NCBI GenBank assembly: GCA_020639115.1
Contig: JACKHG010000021.1
Location: 1 to 52,088, forward strand
Source: Phycisphaerales bacterium
Lineage (GTDB): Bacteria > Planctomycetota > Phycisphaerae > UBA1845
DNA: 52,088 nucleotides
Direction: 5' to 3'
Shown: piece after piece, positions 8,623 to 18,030 of the stretch
Numbering within the stretch: the stretch's first letter is position 1
How the letters are laid out: every line of letters begins with the position of its first letter
The notes under the pieces: generated by a model
Told to the model about the DNA's origin: nothing
Seen by the model: the letters and a program-made list of their open reading frames with translations, nothing else
Database searches by the model: none
Translations under genes and position numbers: made by a program

Positions 8623-9647
8623 CGACGAACGGATTCGAGACCGTGAACACCAGCCGGTCCCTCTGGGCGTCCGCAGCCACCGGCGACGCGGCAGCTGCGG
8701 ACCGACTGGCCGGCGGTAGCTTCGTCGTCATCGGCCGCAACGAGGCGACGCACCTGGAGCGCTGCCCGCGTCCATCCGCGCCCTCGACTACCCGGAAGAC
8801 CGCATCGAACTGATCTACGCGGACAGCGCCTCGACCGACGAAAGCTGTGCCGTGGCCGAGCGCTGCGCGCCCGCGTCCTGCGCGTGCCGGGCCTGCGGGT
8901 CACGCCGGGCATGGCCGCAACCTCGGGTGGCGGGCCGCGCGCCACGAGCTGGTCCACTTCGTGGATGGCGACACGGAGATGCATCCGCAGTGGCTGCAGC
9001 ACGCCGTCCGCGCCCTGGAAAACCCCAAGGCGTTCTGCATCGCCGGCCTCTGCGTCGAGGTCGACCCGCACGCGTCGGTGTACAACTTCTGCGCCCACCA
9101 CGACTGGTACCGCCCGCCGGGCGCCTGCGACGCCTCCGGCGGCATCGCGCTGTTCCGCCGTGGTGTGCTCGAGCAGGTCGACGGCTTCGATGAAAGTCTC
9201 ATCGCCGGCGAGGAGCCGGAGATGTGCTACCGCATCGCCCGCACCTGCGGCGGCACCGTGTGGGTGCTGGATCAGCCCATGGTCCGCCACGACATCCACA
9301 TGACCCGCTTCGGCGAGTACTGGCGCCGCTGCCGCCGCACCGGCCGCGGGTACGCCGAAGTCACCCGCATGCATCCGGAGATGCACGCCTGGCGCCGGGC
9401 GGTACGCCGCAACCTCGTACACACGTTCGCGCCCGTTGTGGCGGGCGTATTGGCGCTCGTGCTCTGGTCCTGGTGGCCCGTGGCGCTCTGGGCGGCGTTG
9501 CTGGCCGTCGCGATCGGCAAGAACGCTCTGCGGCATCGGCGGCGGGTGGGCTCTTTCGGCGGCGCGCTGGTATATTCCACGCACCACTACGTTTCCAAGC
9601 TGCCCATGGCCCTGGGCCAGATTCGTTACTGGTTGTCGCGCCGTTGA
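8619..9647 (+). pseudogene. Glycosyltransferase family 2 gene broken by three frame changes
   Basis: Start GTG 8619 overlaps the previous stop. Conserved GT2 pieces occur in successive frames. FVVIGRNEATHLERC lies in the first frame, LIYADSASTDES in the second (from about 8770) and RVPGLRVTPGMA in the third (from about 8860). From about 8915 RNLGWRAARHELVHFVDGDT and the GEEPEMCYR motif return to the first frame. Every step fits loss of one base in C/G-rich runs, for example GGCCGC where GGCCCGC would restore frame. Joined, the product would be about 343 residues with a C-terminal membrane region near HTFAPVVAGVLALVL. It is either a recent inactivation or sequencing error; the intact remainder (nothing eroded, no stops after 8915) favours the latter. 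Confidence 0.8.
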
Positions 9648-9675
9648 CCGACGGGAGAGGGGAGTCCAACGAACG

Positions 9676-11007
9676 ATGAAACTGGCGTACTTCACCAGCC
9701 GCTATCCAGCCATCTCGCATACCTTCATCATGCGCGAGATCATGGCCCTGCGCGAACGCGGCATCACCGTCGAAACCATCAGCCAGCGTTCGCCCGGCGC
9801 CGACGACCTGCTCACGCCCGCCGACCGCCGCGAGTACGAGAACACCCGCTACATCCTGCCGCCGAGCTGGGGCCGGATGCTCGCCGCCCACGGGCGAACG
9901 CTATTCACGCATCCGCTGCGCTACTTCGCTACGTTGGGATTCGCCCTGACCACCCGCCCCGGCGGATTCCGCGACCTGCTCTGGCACCTGTTCTACTTCC
10001 TGGAGGCCGTGCAGCTCTGGGACGAGCTCCGCAGCCGCGGCGTCGGGCACGTGCACGTGCACTTCATCGGGCCCTGCGCGACCGTCGCGATGATCGCTTC
10101 GCGCCTCGGCACGCTGACCTACAGCATCACCGTGCACGGCCCCATCGTCTTCTACGACGTCAGCAAGAACCTCATCGCGCCGAAGATCGAGCGGGCCGCA
10201 TTCGCCATCTGCATCAGCGATTTCGCCCGCGCCCAGGTCGCGGCCCACGTTGCGACCAAGCACTGGAGCAAGCTGCACATCGCCCACTGCGGCGTGGACA
10301 CCACGCGATTCCGCCCCGACGCGTCGCGCGCTGCCGGCTCGACCCCGGCGGGTCTGGGCTCGACGGAGTCAGCGGCAAGCGATATTCCCAATCGCCGCCG
10401 CGAAGTCCTCTGCGTCGCCCGCCTCGCCCCGGTCAAGGGCGTTGGCGTGCTGATCGAGGCGATCGCCCGGCTGGCTGACGAAATTCCCGCGCTCCACTGC
10501 ACGCTGGTCGGCGACGGGCCCGAGCGCGCCCAGCTCGAACGCCTGGCGGCTGACCTCGGCGTCAAGGACCTCATCACCTTTGCCGGCGCGACCGGACAGG
10601 ATGACATCCTCGCCTACTACCAGCAGGCTGACGTCTTCGCGCTGCCCAGCTTCGCCGAGGGCGTGCCCGTCGTGCTCATGGAGGCGATGGCCACCGGCGT
10701 GCCCGCGATCGCGACCGCGGTCGGCGGCATCGGCGAGTTGATCGAGCACGGCGTCAGCGGGCTGATCGTGCCGCCCGGCAACGTGGCCCTGCTGAGCGGC
10801 GCCCTGCGCCGCGTGCTCACCGATGACGGGCTGCACGCCCGGCTCGCCGAGGGCGGCCGCCGCAAGGTCGTCGCCGAGTTCGAGATTTCCGACATCGGGC
10901 GGCAGATCGCCGCGCTCTTCGCCGAAAAGCTCGGTGGGACGCCCGCCGGTGAGACCGCGGCGCCCGCACCAGCTCCCCAGCGAGAAGTCCATGCCCCAGG
11001 TGCTTGA
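9676..11007 (+). CDS. Glycosyltransferase family 4 (WcaL/colanic acid-type)
   Basis: 443 residues beginning KLAYFTSRYPAISHTFIMRE, the hallmark opening of the WcaL-like colanic acid glycosyltransferase group. The EX7E motif is FAEGVPVVLMEAMATG, followed by AIATAVGGIGELIEHG. A GGGAGAGGGGAG purine run just upstream (9653-9664) provides a Shine-Dalgarno site and decides for ATG 9676 over the much longer open frame. The C-terminus overlaps the next gene by 17 nt. It probably adds one of the later sugars of the repeat unit. Confidence 0.9.
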   Translation: MKLAYFTSRYPAISHTFIMREIMALRERGITVETISQRSPGADDLLTPADRREYENTRYILPPSWGRMLAAHGRTLFTHPLRYFATLGFALTTRPGGFRDLLWHLFYFLEAVQLWDELRSRGVGHVHVHFIGPCATVAMIASRLGTLTYSITVHGPIVFYDVSKNLIAPKIERAAFAICISDFARAQVAAHVATKHWSKLHIAHCGVDTTRFRPDASRAAGSTPAGLGSTESAASDIPNRRREVLCVARLAPVKGVGVLIEAIARLADEIPALHCTLVGDGPERAQLERLAADLGVKDLITFAGATGQDDILAYYQQADVFALPSFAEGVPVVLMEAMATGVPAIATAVGGIGELIEHGVSGLIVPPGNVALLSGALRRVLTDDGLHARLAEGGRRKVVAEFEISDIGRQIAALFAEKLGGTPAGETAAPAPAPQREVHAPGA

Positions 11008-12196
11008 ACCCATGCGTGCTGCGAGCGATCTGCGCTGGCCCGAGGCGGTCCTCTGCTTCGGCGGCGAGGATTGGTGGTATCACAATCGCGGCCACTGCGA
11101 CATCCAGTTCATGCGCCAGTTCGCCGCCCACGGCCGCGTGCTCTACATGAACTCCATCGTCATGCGCAAGTTCAACGTCGGCGAGGGAGCCATGTTCTGG
11201 ACGCGCGTGCGCCGCAAGCTGAAGAGCATCACCCGCGGGCTCGTGCGCGTCAGCCCCACGTTCAACGTCTACTCGCCCGTGACCGCGCCCGTGCACCATC
11301 TGCCGGGGGCCCGCGGACTCAACCGCTTCGCCCTCACCCAGCAGGTGCGGCTCACGCTGTGGCGCCTGCGGATGCGCCGGCCGCTGATCTGGGTGAACAT
11401 CCCCGCGGGTTGCGACACCGCGCTCACCCTGCCGCGCAGCGGACTCGTCTACCAGCGGACCGATCGCTACGAGGATCATCCCGGCGTCGACGTCGAGCAG
11501 ATCCTCCGCTACGACCGCACGCTCAAGGAGTACGCCGACCTCACCTTCTACTCCAACCGCGCGCTCTACGAGGAGGAGAAGGAGCAGTGCCGCCGCGCCG
11601 CCTACGTCGAGCATGGCGTGGAGTACGAGCGCTTCGTCGAGGCCGCGGACCGCCCGCGCACTCCGGGCGACCTGCGCGACCTGCCCCGGCCCATCGTCGG
11701 GTTCTTTGGCGCGCTCGACGAGCACAAGTTCAACATCACCCTGGCGGCCGCGGTCGCGGAGCGCCTGAGCGATCTCACCTTCGTCTTCGTCGGTCAGCCG
11801 ACGATCGACACGGCGCCGCTCGAACGGTTGCCCAACGTGCACCTGCTCGGCCAGCGGCCCTATGAGGACATTCCCCACTACGGCGCCGCGTTCGACGTGT
11901 GCATCCTGCCGTTCAACCAGAACCGCTGGATCGCCGCGATGAACCCCATCAAGCTCAAGGAGTACCTCGCCCTGGGCAAGCCGGTCGTGGCCACGCCCTT
12001 CGGCGAACTCTCCGCCTACGCCAACGTCGTGCGCATCGCCGACGGCGCCGAGGCCTTCGCCGCCGCGGTCCGCGCCGCGCTCGCCGATACCGCGCCCGAC
12101 CGCATCGCCGCCCGCCGCGCCCGCGTCGCCGCCCACTCCTGGCGCAGCAAGGCCGAGGACATCCTCAGCATTCTCGGCGAAGTCAAGTCCTGGTAA
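10991..12196 (+). CDS. Glycosyltransferase (GT4-like, TuaH-type)
   Basis: 401 residues. The N-terminal segment VLCFGGEDWWYHNRGHCDIQ followed by VLYMNSIVMRK resembles the TuaH-like group of GT-B glycosyltransferases that act late in surface glycan assembly. The C-terminal donor domain contains VGFFGALDEHKFN and NPIKLKEYLALGKPVVATP. The latter is the conserved K.EYla.GkPVv segment, with Glu in place of the more common EX7E spacing. Start ATG 10991 lies within the end of the previous gene. It is the last gene of the operon; its TAA lies 4 nt from the converging stop of the PssE-like gene. Confidence 0.82.
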   Translation: MPQVLEPMRAASDLRWPEAVLCFGGEDWWYHNRGHCDIQFMRQFAAHGRVLYMNSIVMRKFNVGEGAMFWTRVRRKLKSITRGLVRVSPTFNVYSPVTAPVHHLPGARGLNRFALTQQVRLTLWRLRMRRPLIWVNIPAGCDTALTLPRSGLVYQRTDRYEDHPGVDVEQILRYDRTLKEYADLTFYSNRALYEEEKEQCRRAAYVEHGVEYERFVEAADRPRTPGDLRDLPRPIVGFFGALDEHKFNITLAAAVAERLSDLTFVFVGQPTIDTAPLERLPNVHLLGQRPYEDIPHYGAAFDVCILPFNQNRWIAAMNPIKLKEYLALGKPVVATPFGELSAYANVVRIADGAEAFAAAVRAALADTAPDRIAARRARVAAHSWRSKAEDILSILGEVKSW

Positions 12197-12200
12197 AACC

Positions 12201-12677
12201 CTACGAATTGATAAAACGCCCAATGGTGTCCAGCAGGCGCTGGTACTCCGCGGCGTGGAAATCGCTCTGCATCCGCTGCGCCTCGACGCCATCGAGCGCC
12301 GCGGGCAGGTCGCGTTCGTCCGTCACCACCAGCGCGTTGATGAACCGCGGCAACCGCTCCGCCGTCGCGAGCTGATGGTCGTTGCGCGTCTCGTGCAGGT
12401 CGGCCCGCCGGGGCATGACCAGCAGCGGCTTGCCCAGTTCCATCGCGGTGAAGATCGTGCCAATCCCCGCGTGGGCCACGACGGCCGACGCCGCACGCAT
12501 CCGCTCCGCGAACTCCCCCGGCGAAAGCTGCTGCGTCCACGCGATGTGCTGCGGCGCGTACGCCGACGGCCCGATCTGCGCGAACACGTCGCTGCGCCCG
12601 CGCGCACCCGCCCACGCGTCCACGCCGCGGATCAGCCGGTCGAAATCCTGATGACTCCCCACCGTCACGAATATCAC
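12201..12677 (-). CDS. Alg13/PssE-like glycosyltransferase subunit (GT28 C-terminal domain)
   Basis: 158 residues equivalent to the C-terminal donor-binding half of MurG-type GT28 enzymes. It opens IFVTVGSHQDFDRL, the standard start of the family, and holds VVAHAGIGTIFTAMELGKPL (the HaG.GT..e.l..gkp donor-binding loop) followed by PRRADLHETRNDHQ. The GTG start at 12677 overlaps the upstream TGA (ATGTGA), so it is coupled to the Alg14/PssD-like gene. In this two-protein system the partner anchors the catalytic subunit to the membrane. The pair is opposite in direction to the large polysaccharide operon. Confidence 0.87.
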   Translation of the reverse strand: MIFVTVGSHQDFDRLIRGVDAWAGARGRSDVFAQIGPSAYAPQHIAWTQQLSPGEFAERMRAASAVVAHAGIGTIFTAMELGKPLLVMPRRADLHETRNDHQLATAERLPRFINALVVTDERDLPAALDGVEAQRMQSDFHAAEYQRLLDTIGRFINS

Positions 12678-13120
12678 ATGATCGATCCCGCGTAGACCGG
12701 ACCGCCCGGAGCCGCCAGGTGCTCCCACTGCGTCATCCACAGGTCCGCGTACCGGCCCACCTTCCGCCCCGACAGCGAAAGCTCCTCCCCGTTCGCGATG
12801 CTGTCCACCCAGATCGTCCGGGCCCGCAGCAATCGCCCGAACACGATCGCGAAAAACCCCGGGGCAGCCCCCGTCGAAATCACCACGTCCGGCCGCTCGC
12901 GCAGCACGATCCACAGGATGCGCGCCGCCGTGCGCAGCAGCCCGAACCGGTTCCAGCGCGACGCGTGCCCCACGACGTGCACCCGCTCCGCCTCCACCTC
13001 GCCCGCCCCCGGCTCCAGCGTCGTCACGTACACCACCCGGTGACCCGCGAACGCCGGGGCGATCCGCCGCAACTGGATCCAGTGCCCCCCGTACGATGCC
13101 ACCGCAAGCACCTTCTTCAC
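12674..13120 (-). CDS. Alg14/PssD-like membrane-anchoring glycosyltransferase subunit
   Basis: 148 residues beginning VKKVLAVASYGGHWIQLRR, the canonical SyGGHw..l opening of Alg14/PssD/CpsF proteins. A hydrophobic helix (LLRTAARILWIVLRERPDVV) follows, then the STGAAPGFFAIVFGRLL segment. The open frame extends a further 105 codons upstream. That extension carries two copies of a dispersed palindromic repeat, read as LLERSGTP, and has no family similarity, so the GTG at 13120 was taken as the start. It forms a complex with the PssE-like subunit encoded immediately downstream. Together they probably transfer a second sugar onto a lipid-linked precursor. Confidence 0.85.
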   Translation of the reverse strand: MKKVLAVASYGGHWIQLRRIAPAFAGHRVVYVTTLEPGAGEVEAERVHVVGHASRWNRFGLLRTAARILWIVLRERPDVVISTGAAPGFFAIVFGRLLRARTIWVDSIANGEELSLSGRKVGRYADLWMTQWEHLAAPGGPVYAGSIM

Positions 13121-13136
13121 CTGGTGCGCCCTCTGA

Positions 13137-13225
13137 GGTGTGCCACTGCGCTCGAGCAGTGGTTCGGCAGCTTCGACTTCTCCGGACGTACCGGCACTCG
13201 GTGTGCCACTGCGCTCGAGCAGCGC
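13137..13225 (+). repeat. Two copies of REP-like palindrome upstream of the PssD-like gene
   Basis: Two copies of the GTGCCACTGC...GAGCAG string lie at 13137-13164 and 13200-13225, separated by 35 bp. The first has a clean palindrome, CACTGCGCTCGAGCAGTG. They belong to the same family as 40757-40782, 41330-41354, 42753-42777 and 42806-42830 in this window. Confidence 0.75.
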
Positions 13226-13351
13226 CTCACCCTCCACATCCGCCCGCAAGTCGCTCGCGTCCTTGTCGCCGCACATGGCGGGTGATGCTACAGCCGTATC
13301 GCGGGTGATGCCACCGCAAAGCTGCGTCCCCTTGCGCGGCTGAAACGAGAA

Positions 13352-13387
13352 CGGGTCCCCCGGCGCCACCTGGCGCCGGGGGACCCG
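13352..13387 (-). terminator. Strong hairpin terminator after the 13446-17303 gene
   Basis: A perfect 17-bp stem has left arm CGGGTCCCCCGGCGCCA (13352-13368) and right arm TGGCGCCGGGGGACCCG (13371-13387). On the bottom strand it is followed by a TTCTCGTTT stretch. It lies about 60 nt past the stop of the minus-strand gene. The core is nearly the same as the terminator of its paralogue at 31466-31506. Confidence 0.8.
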
Positions 13388-13445
13388 CTTGTGTTTATCA
13401 CCATGAGCTCGACAGCAGAACCCTTGGTTCGCCACCGGCTGCAGC

Positions 13446-16400
13446 CTACTGCTCCAGCGCGCCCACCGGCGAACTCGAGCCGTGCTGCCGCCCGGTCGCG
13501 TCCGCCGGAACCAGCGGCGGGCTGACCCGGCCGAGCAGCGGCGAGCCGCTCAGCGGCCGGCCCAGGTTGGCCGAGCTCACGTTCTTCTCGATCTTCGGAT
13601 CGCCCATCGAGATGGTGTTGTTGCCCGAGTCGGGCGCCATCCCGTGGTAGGGCGGGTTGAGGTTGATGTAGTGATTGTCGCGGAAATCGACGTCCGGGTT
13701 GTTCACCCACGCCTTGTCCGCGGTGCTCACGTACGAGCGGAAGTCGGTGAAGAGGCATCCGCGCACCGACACGTTCTTCATCAGGAACTGGTTGGGCGGG
13801 TTCGTCGCCGACTCGTAGATGCCCAGGGCGACATTGTTGCGGCTGGGGGTGCCCATGAACGTGCAGTTCCACAGGATCAGGTGGTCAAACTTGCCGGCCC
13901 AGTCGCTGCCGCGTCCGTCGCCGGGGTCGTTGCGGATCGGGTCGCGCATCTCCAGGAAGCAGTTGACGAACGCATTGTTCTGCGCCGTGTTGCCGCTGCG
14001 GATGAAGATGCCCTGGTAGTGCAGGTCCTTGGCGATCACGTTGTACCAGATCCAGTTGTGCGGCGCGTCGCCCCAGCCCTGGATCACGTCGGCGTGCTCG
14101 GGGTTGGCGCCCCCTCCCGGATCGCTGCCCGACACGTGGATGTTCACGCCGAACGGCACGTTCTGGAAGCAGTCCTCGCGCACGTTCGTGATCGTGAGGT
14201 TGCGCATGATCTTCTGGCCGGGCGCGAAACTCGACGCCCGCCGCATGTTCGCGATCCGGCACTCGGTGAAGTACATCGGGCCGCCCCAACTCGCCGCCAC
14301 CGGGAACGGCGACGAGCCGCTGCCGCCCGGCATGTCGCAATCCTGCAGCCAGAGCTCCTCGCCGCTCGTCGAGCCCTTGATGATGTCGGGCGCCGCGAGC
14401 GTCAGGCTCTGCACCTTCAACCGGTGGGCGCTCAGCGAGCCGTTCGTCACGCCGGTGATGCGCGTGTTCGACGACGAACCGCCGGCGGCTGGGTCGCTCG
14501 TGATCGTGAGCCACTCGTTCACCACGTTGGCGTTGCCGCCGTTCCAGTTGTTGTTGCCGTCCATGACGTAGTTGCCCGGACGCAACCGCACCTCGCCGCC
14601 GTCGGCCTTGCCGCCCTGGGCGTTCTCGATCGCCTTCATCGCCTGCGCGATCCCGCGGAACGGCCGCGACGCGTTGTTCACGGTCCCGCTGCTGTCGCTG
14701 CCGCTCGACGAATCGACCCACGCCACGTTGCGCGGCAGCGAGCCGCGCGGATTCACGTACAGCGTGAGCGCTTCCAGCCCGTTGCCCGGCGTCGTGTTCT
14801 TGTCGCGGATGCCGCCGTTGTTGCCGACGACCGTCGCCTCGACCGTCACCTGCCCGTCGGAGGTGAACTCGCTCGCCGAGATCGGCACCCAGTACTCCCA
14901 GACGTCGTGCTGGTCGTTGTAGGTCATCGATGTGGCCACCTTGGGATTCGCCCCCGAGTAGCCCTGGCCGCTGATGTTGAAGCGCACCTCCTGGATGCCG
15001 TTCTTGCTGAACGCCACCACGCCGGCCTTGAGCGTGTCGCCCGATTCGATCCGCTGGTATGGAACGGTATCCCAGCGGGCGGCCGGCGTGAGCGTCGGAC
15101 CGCTCGGCGCCGAAATCAGGAGTGTAACCACGAGGGTGATGGGCGCCCCGATGCTGGGTGTCACGGTAACCTCCGCGCTGTAGCTGTCGCCGTTCAGGCC
15201 GCTCCGGTTCACGGTGGCGGTCACGGTGTCGCGTTCGCCGGCACTCGTGCCCGAGGTGGGCGACAGCGTCAACCAGCTCGCGTTGTCGCTGATCGAGTAG
15301 CTGAGCGAGCCCGTGCCCGAGTTCCACACGTCAAAACTGACGCTATTCACGCCCACGCCGAAATTCAAGGAGGTCTGGCTCACGCTCAGGTGCGCCGAGC
15401 TCTCGATGCAGTCCACCGTGCCGTTCTGGTTCAGATCCTGGTCCGGCACGTTGCAACCGCAGACGCCCGGCTCCGACTTGTTCGCATCGAACGGACACTG
15501 GTCGTCGCAATCCCCGACACCGTCGAAATCGGAGTCCGCCAGGCACGGATCGTCCGGGATCGGGCCGTCATTCGTGATCTCCGCCTCGACGCTCAGGTCG
15601 TCCCAGTACTTGTCGCCCGAGCCCATGCTCCACAGGCCCATCGTGCCCTGGGTCAACCGCGACGCGCTGTCGTCGTAACAGTCGACCTGCCACCCCGCCG
15701 GCTCCGTGTCCCCTTCCGGCCACACGTTCGCATAGATCTGCGTCGCGTCGCCCGTATCGGTCACCGAAATCCGGAACTTGTACCAAACGCCCGGCGTGGG
15801 CCGCACATCCGTCGACGTATCACCCGTGATCGTCGTGCCGTGCGGCGCAATATGGAACATCTCCCCGCCGGGGAACGACCCGCTGCGCAGCCGGTAGTAG
15901 CTGTCGCTGTTGGGGTAGTCGGAAAAGAACGTGACACCCAGGCCGCCGTTGTAGTCGTCGAGCATCATGCGGCCGGTCAGCACGTAGTTCGTCCAGTTCG
16001 CCGCGTCGTCACCCGTGTAGTGCGTGTGAATGTTGACCGACGACGAGGACGTCCCGAACGCCAGGTCTCCGCCCGAGTCCACCACGGTGAACAGCGAATC
16101 GCTGCGCGTCATGCTGTTGTCGGCTTCGGTGTCGACCCAGCCCGCCGGATTGTCGCCCGGACCGAGTTCGTCGAACCCCTCGAAATACGTGGCAGCCGCC
16201 GGCACGAGCTTGTCGTTCTGCAGGATGACCTGCACCGTGTCGTGGGCCGAACGGCCGTTCTGCGTTACCGCCAGGTCAAACGCGAGCAGCTCCGTCGCCT
16301 GCAACGTCTCCGGAGCCGTGAAATGCACCTCCGCAGCGTCCGTCGCGTCCAACTCGACATCCTGTCCGTTGACCTGCGACCACTGGAACGTCGGGGCCTC

Positions 16401-17303
16401 AGCCCCCGACGCGCCTTGCGCCGACCCGCGCAGCGTCACGAGCGTGCCCGGCGTCACCGTCTGATCGGAGCCCGCGTCAGCCGCAAACGCCTCAGCCGCG
16501 ACCGGAGCCAGCACCGTTACCGTGATGCGATCTTCCGTGTTCCCCGTGTCGTCACTGGTACGCAGGGCAAAGACCAGATTGGAGGTCTTGCTGACCGCCG
16601 GCGCCGCGAAACAGACCACCTTCGGGTCGGTCTGCGCCTGCATGACCACCGGGGCGCCCGACACCTGCCACCAGGCGTAGCTGATATCGTCGCCGTTGGG
16701 GTCGAAGCTGGCGGAGGCATCCAGGCAGACATGCTCGCCGGCCAGGGCGGTGAAGTCGCTGCCCGCCCGCGCGATCGGCGGGTAGTGCCCGAACGCCGGT
16801 ACGCGCATGGAGAGCTCGAGCGCAAATGCTACGCGCTCCTGGGTTCGCGCCGCCTCCCCGAGTTCCGGGGAGAAGGCCGACACGATCACCTCGTAATCGC
16901 CTTCCACCGGGAAGGGATAGCGGACCGTGACGCCCTCGCGCGTGTCGTTGACCAGCCCGCCGAAGTGCCAGATGAACCGGTAGTCCTCGACCGGCTGACC
17001 GTCCGTCCGCACGATCAGAAAATCGTACGTGCCGGGGGAGACCTCGGTGACCTGAATGTCGTGGGCCTTGGCCAGTTCGGCGTAGTCGATCTGACCGCCG
17101 CTGGGCCGGCCGTCAACCGGAACGTCGACCGCGCTGCCCGGCGCCACCGCACCGCAACCGCCCATCCAGGCGGTCAGCGTGAAGAGGCAGACGGTCGCAG
17201 CGACCGAGAGAGTTCGTCGTAATCCTGCGGTAGCGTGGCGTCTGTCACCACGGCAGTAGGGTGCGTGCGCATAACTTCCGAGTGGGGGTGTAGTGGGGGT
17301 CAT
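13446..17303 (-). CDS. Giant secreted lipoprotein: PKD-like, concanavalin-like, TSP3-like, BACON-like and beta-helix domains
   Basis: 1285 residues. A hydrophobic leader (LSVAATVCLFTLTAWMGGC) ends in a lipobox-like Cys50, so it is probably an exported lipoprotein. Next come PKD/REJ-like Ig folds (residues about 85-360; GEHVCLDASASFDPNGDD). A concanavalin/laminin-G-like domain follows (about 370-565; DYPNSDSYYRLRSGSF), then a short TSP3-like Ca-binding stretch (DSDFDGVGDCDDQCPFD) and a BACON-like domain (about 630-710; NASWLTLSPTSGTSAG). An Ig-like linker and a right-handed beta-helix/pectin-lyase-like region complete it (about 860-1285). It could bind or cleave extracellular polysaccharide, but no catalytic residues could be assigned. 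The last 550 residues are almost the same as those of the gene ending at 31433. The start is the first in-frame ATG, without a clear Shine-Dalgarno site. Confidence 0.85.
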   Translation of the reverse strand: MTPTTPPLGSYAHAPYCRGDRRHATAGLRRTLSVAATVCLFTLTAWMGGCGAVAPGSAVDVPVDGRPSGGQIDYAELAKAHDIQVTEVSPGTYDFLIVRTDGQPVEDYRFIWHFGGLVNDTREGVTVRYPFPVEGDYEVIVSAFSPELGEAARTQERVAFALELSMRVPAFGHYPPIARAGSDFTALAGEHVCLDASASFDPNGDDISYAWWQVSGAPVVMQAQTDPKVVCFAAPAVSKTSNLVFALRTSDDTGNTEDRITVTVLAPVAAEAFAADAGSDQTVTPGTLVTLRGSAQGASGAEAPTFQWSQVNGQDVELDATDAAEVHFTAPETLQATELLAFDLAVTQNGRSAHDTVQVILQNDKLVPAAATYFEGFDELGPGDNPAGWVDTEADNSMTRSDSLFTVVDSGGDLAFGTSSSSVNIHTHYTGDDAANWTNYVLTGRMMLDDYNGGLGVTFFSDYPNSDSYYRLRSGSFPGGEMFHIAPHGTTITGDTSTDVRPTPGVWYKFRISVTDTGDATQIYANVWPEGDTEPAGWQVDCYDDSASRLTQGTMGLWSMGSGDKYWDDLSVEAEITNDGPIPDDPCLADSDFDGVGDCDDQCPFDANKSEPGVCGCNVPDQDLNQNGTVDCIESSAHLSVSQTSLNFGVGVNSVSFDVWNSGTGSLSYSISDNASWLTLSPTSGTSAGERDTVTATVNRSGLNGDSYSAEVTVTPSIGAPITLVVTLLISAPSGPTLTPAARWDTVPYQRIESGDTLKAGVVAFSKNGIQEVRFNISGQGYSGANPKVATSMTYNDQHDVWEYWVPISASEFTSDGQVTVEATVVGNNGGIRDKNTTPGNGLEALTLYVNPRGSLPRNVAWVDSSSGSDSSGTVNNASRPFRGIAQAMKAIENAQGGKADGGEVRLRPGNYVMDGNNNWNGGNANVVNEWLTITSDPAAGGSSSNTRITGVTNGSLSAHRLKVQSLTLAAPDIIKGSTSGEELWLQDCDMPGGSGSSPFPVAASWGGPMYFTECRIANMRRASSFAPGQKIMRNLTITNVREDCFQNVPFGVNIHVSGSDPGGGANPEHADVIQGWGDAPHNWIWYNVIAKDLHYQGIFIRSGNTAQNNAFVNCFLEMRDPIRNDPGDGRGSDWAGKFDHLILWNCTFMGTPSRNNVALGIYESATNPPNQFLMKNVSVRGCLFTDFRSYVSTADKAWVNNPDVDFRDNHYINLNPPYHGMAPDSGNNTISMGDPKIEKNVSSANLGRPLSGSPLLGRVSPPLVPADATGRQHGSSSPVGALEQ

Positions 17304-18030
17304 AAATTATCTCGACCAAAGGTGTGGACTCGCGGTTGTCGGAGTCCAGCACTTGCTTCCTTGTCGTTGGGACTTCGTGACGATCGCAGGTCAGCGGTCG
17401 CCAGCCAGTGCCGCCCTTCGGTTGGAGGTTCCGGCGATGTTGCGGCGGTTCGGGGTTCTGGAGTACTCCTGATTACTCTGGGTTATCGGATGTACGGCGA
17501 TTTCTTCTTCGCGCCGTATTTGCCGTCGGAGCCCGCCGCGGACGCGCGGCGAAAAGGTCCTTTTGGCTCCGTGCCAGCCGCTGCCGCGCAAAGCCTGCGC
17601 GAACGTACGGCTGCTGCTCCAGACAAGTTGTTCATCCTCCCAAGGGGTCGTGTGCCGCCCGCGAAACCGCCTCGCGGGTGGTGCAAAGCCCAAGCGGGCT
17701 TCGCCTTGTGGGTTGGGTGCAATGCCTGCCTCACGACGCCGCGCCTTCGGCCGAAACGGCGCATGCACCTGATGGCGGGGTAGACTACTGCATACTGGGC
17801 AGTTTGGACAAGTTGCTTTACACAGGTATCTGCGGCAGGTCTTCTTTCGCCCTGTGGTAGTCCGCCCTGTCGCCCATGAGACCCAGCATGACAGTCCGTA
17901 CACCAGTCGCCCGATAATAGTCCCTATTCTTTTTACAAGTCCATGCATTTAAGCCGTTAAACTCGGAAAACCTTTCGTAGCAAGGCTTTAAGTGCGTGCC
18001 GGCCCTGTGAGGCCACATTTCAGCCCAACC
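17304..18030. other. 727-bp gap between two minus-strand genes, no convincing gene
   Basis: The gap holds a lower-GC 3' part (17880-18000) and a hairpin-rich middle. Near 17685 it reads GCCCAAGCGGGCTTCGCC. An open frame of 185 codons runs across it on the minus strand. Its translation is Arg/Pro-rich low complexity (for example APPARRFRGRHTTPW), it lacks a ribosome site, and it looks like repeat-derived DNA. The leader of the gene starting at 17303 must lie at the left end; I see no clear -35/-10 pair. Confidence 0.5.

Noticed and set aside
13482..17222. 1246-codon open frame on the plus strand
   Set aside because: It is antisense to the 1285-residue lipoprotein gene. Its translation is Arg/Val/His-rich (for example RRVLVADAAVVADDRRLDRH) with no domains. 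Long antisense frames are expected at this GC content.
17391..17948. 185-codon minus-strand frame in the 727-bp gap
   Set aside because: Its product is Arg/Pro-rich low complexity, it has no ribosome site, and the DNA is hairpin-rich and repeat-like.
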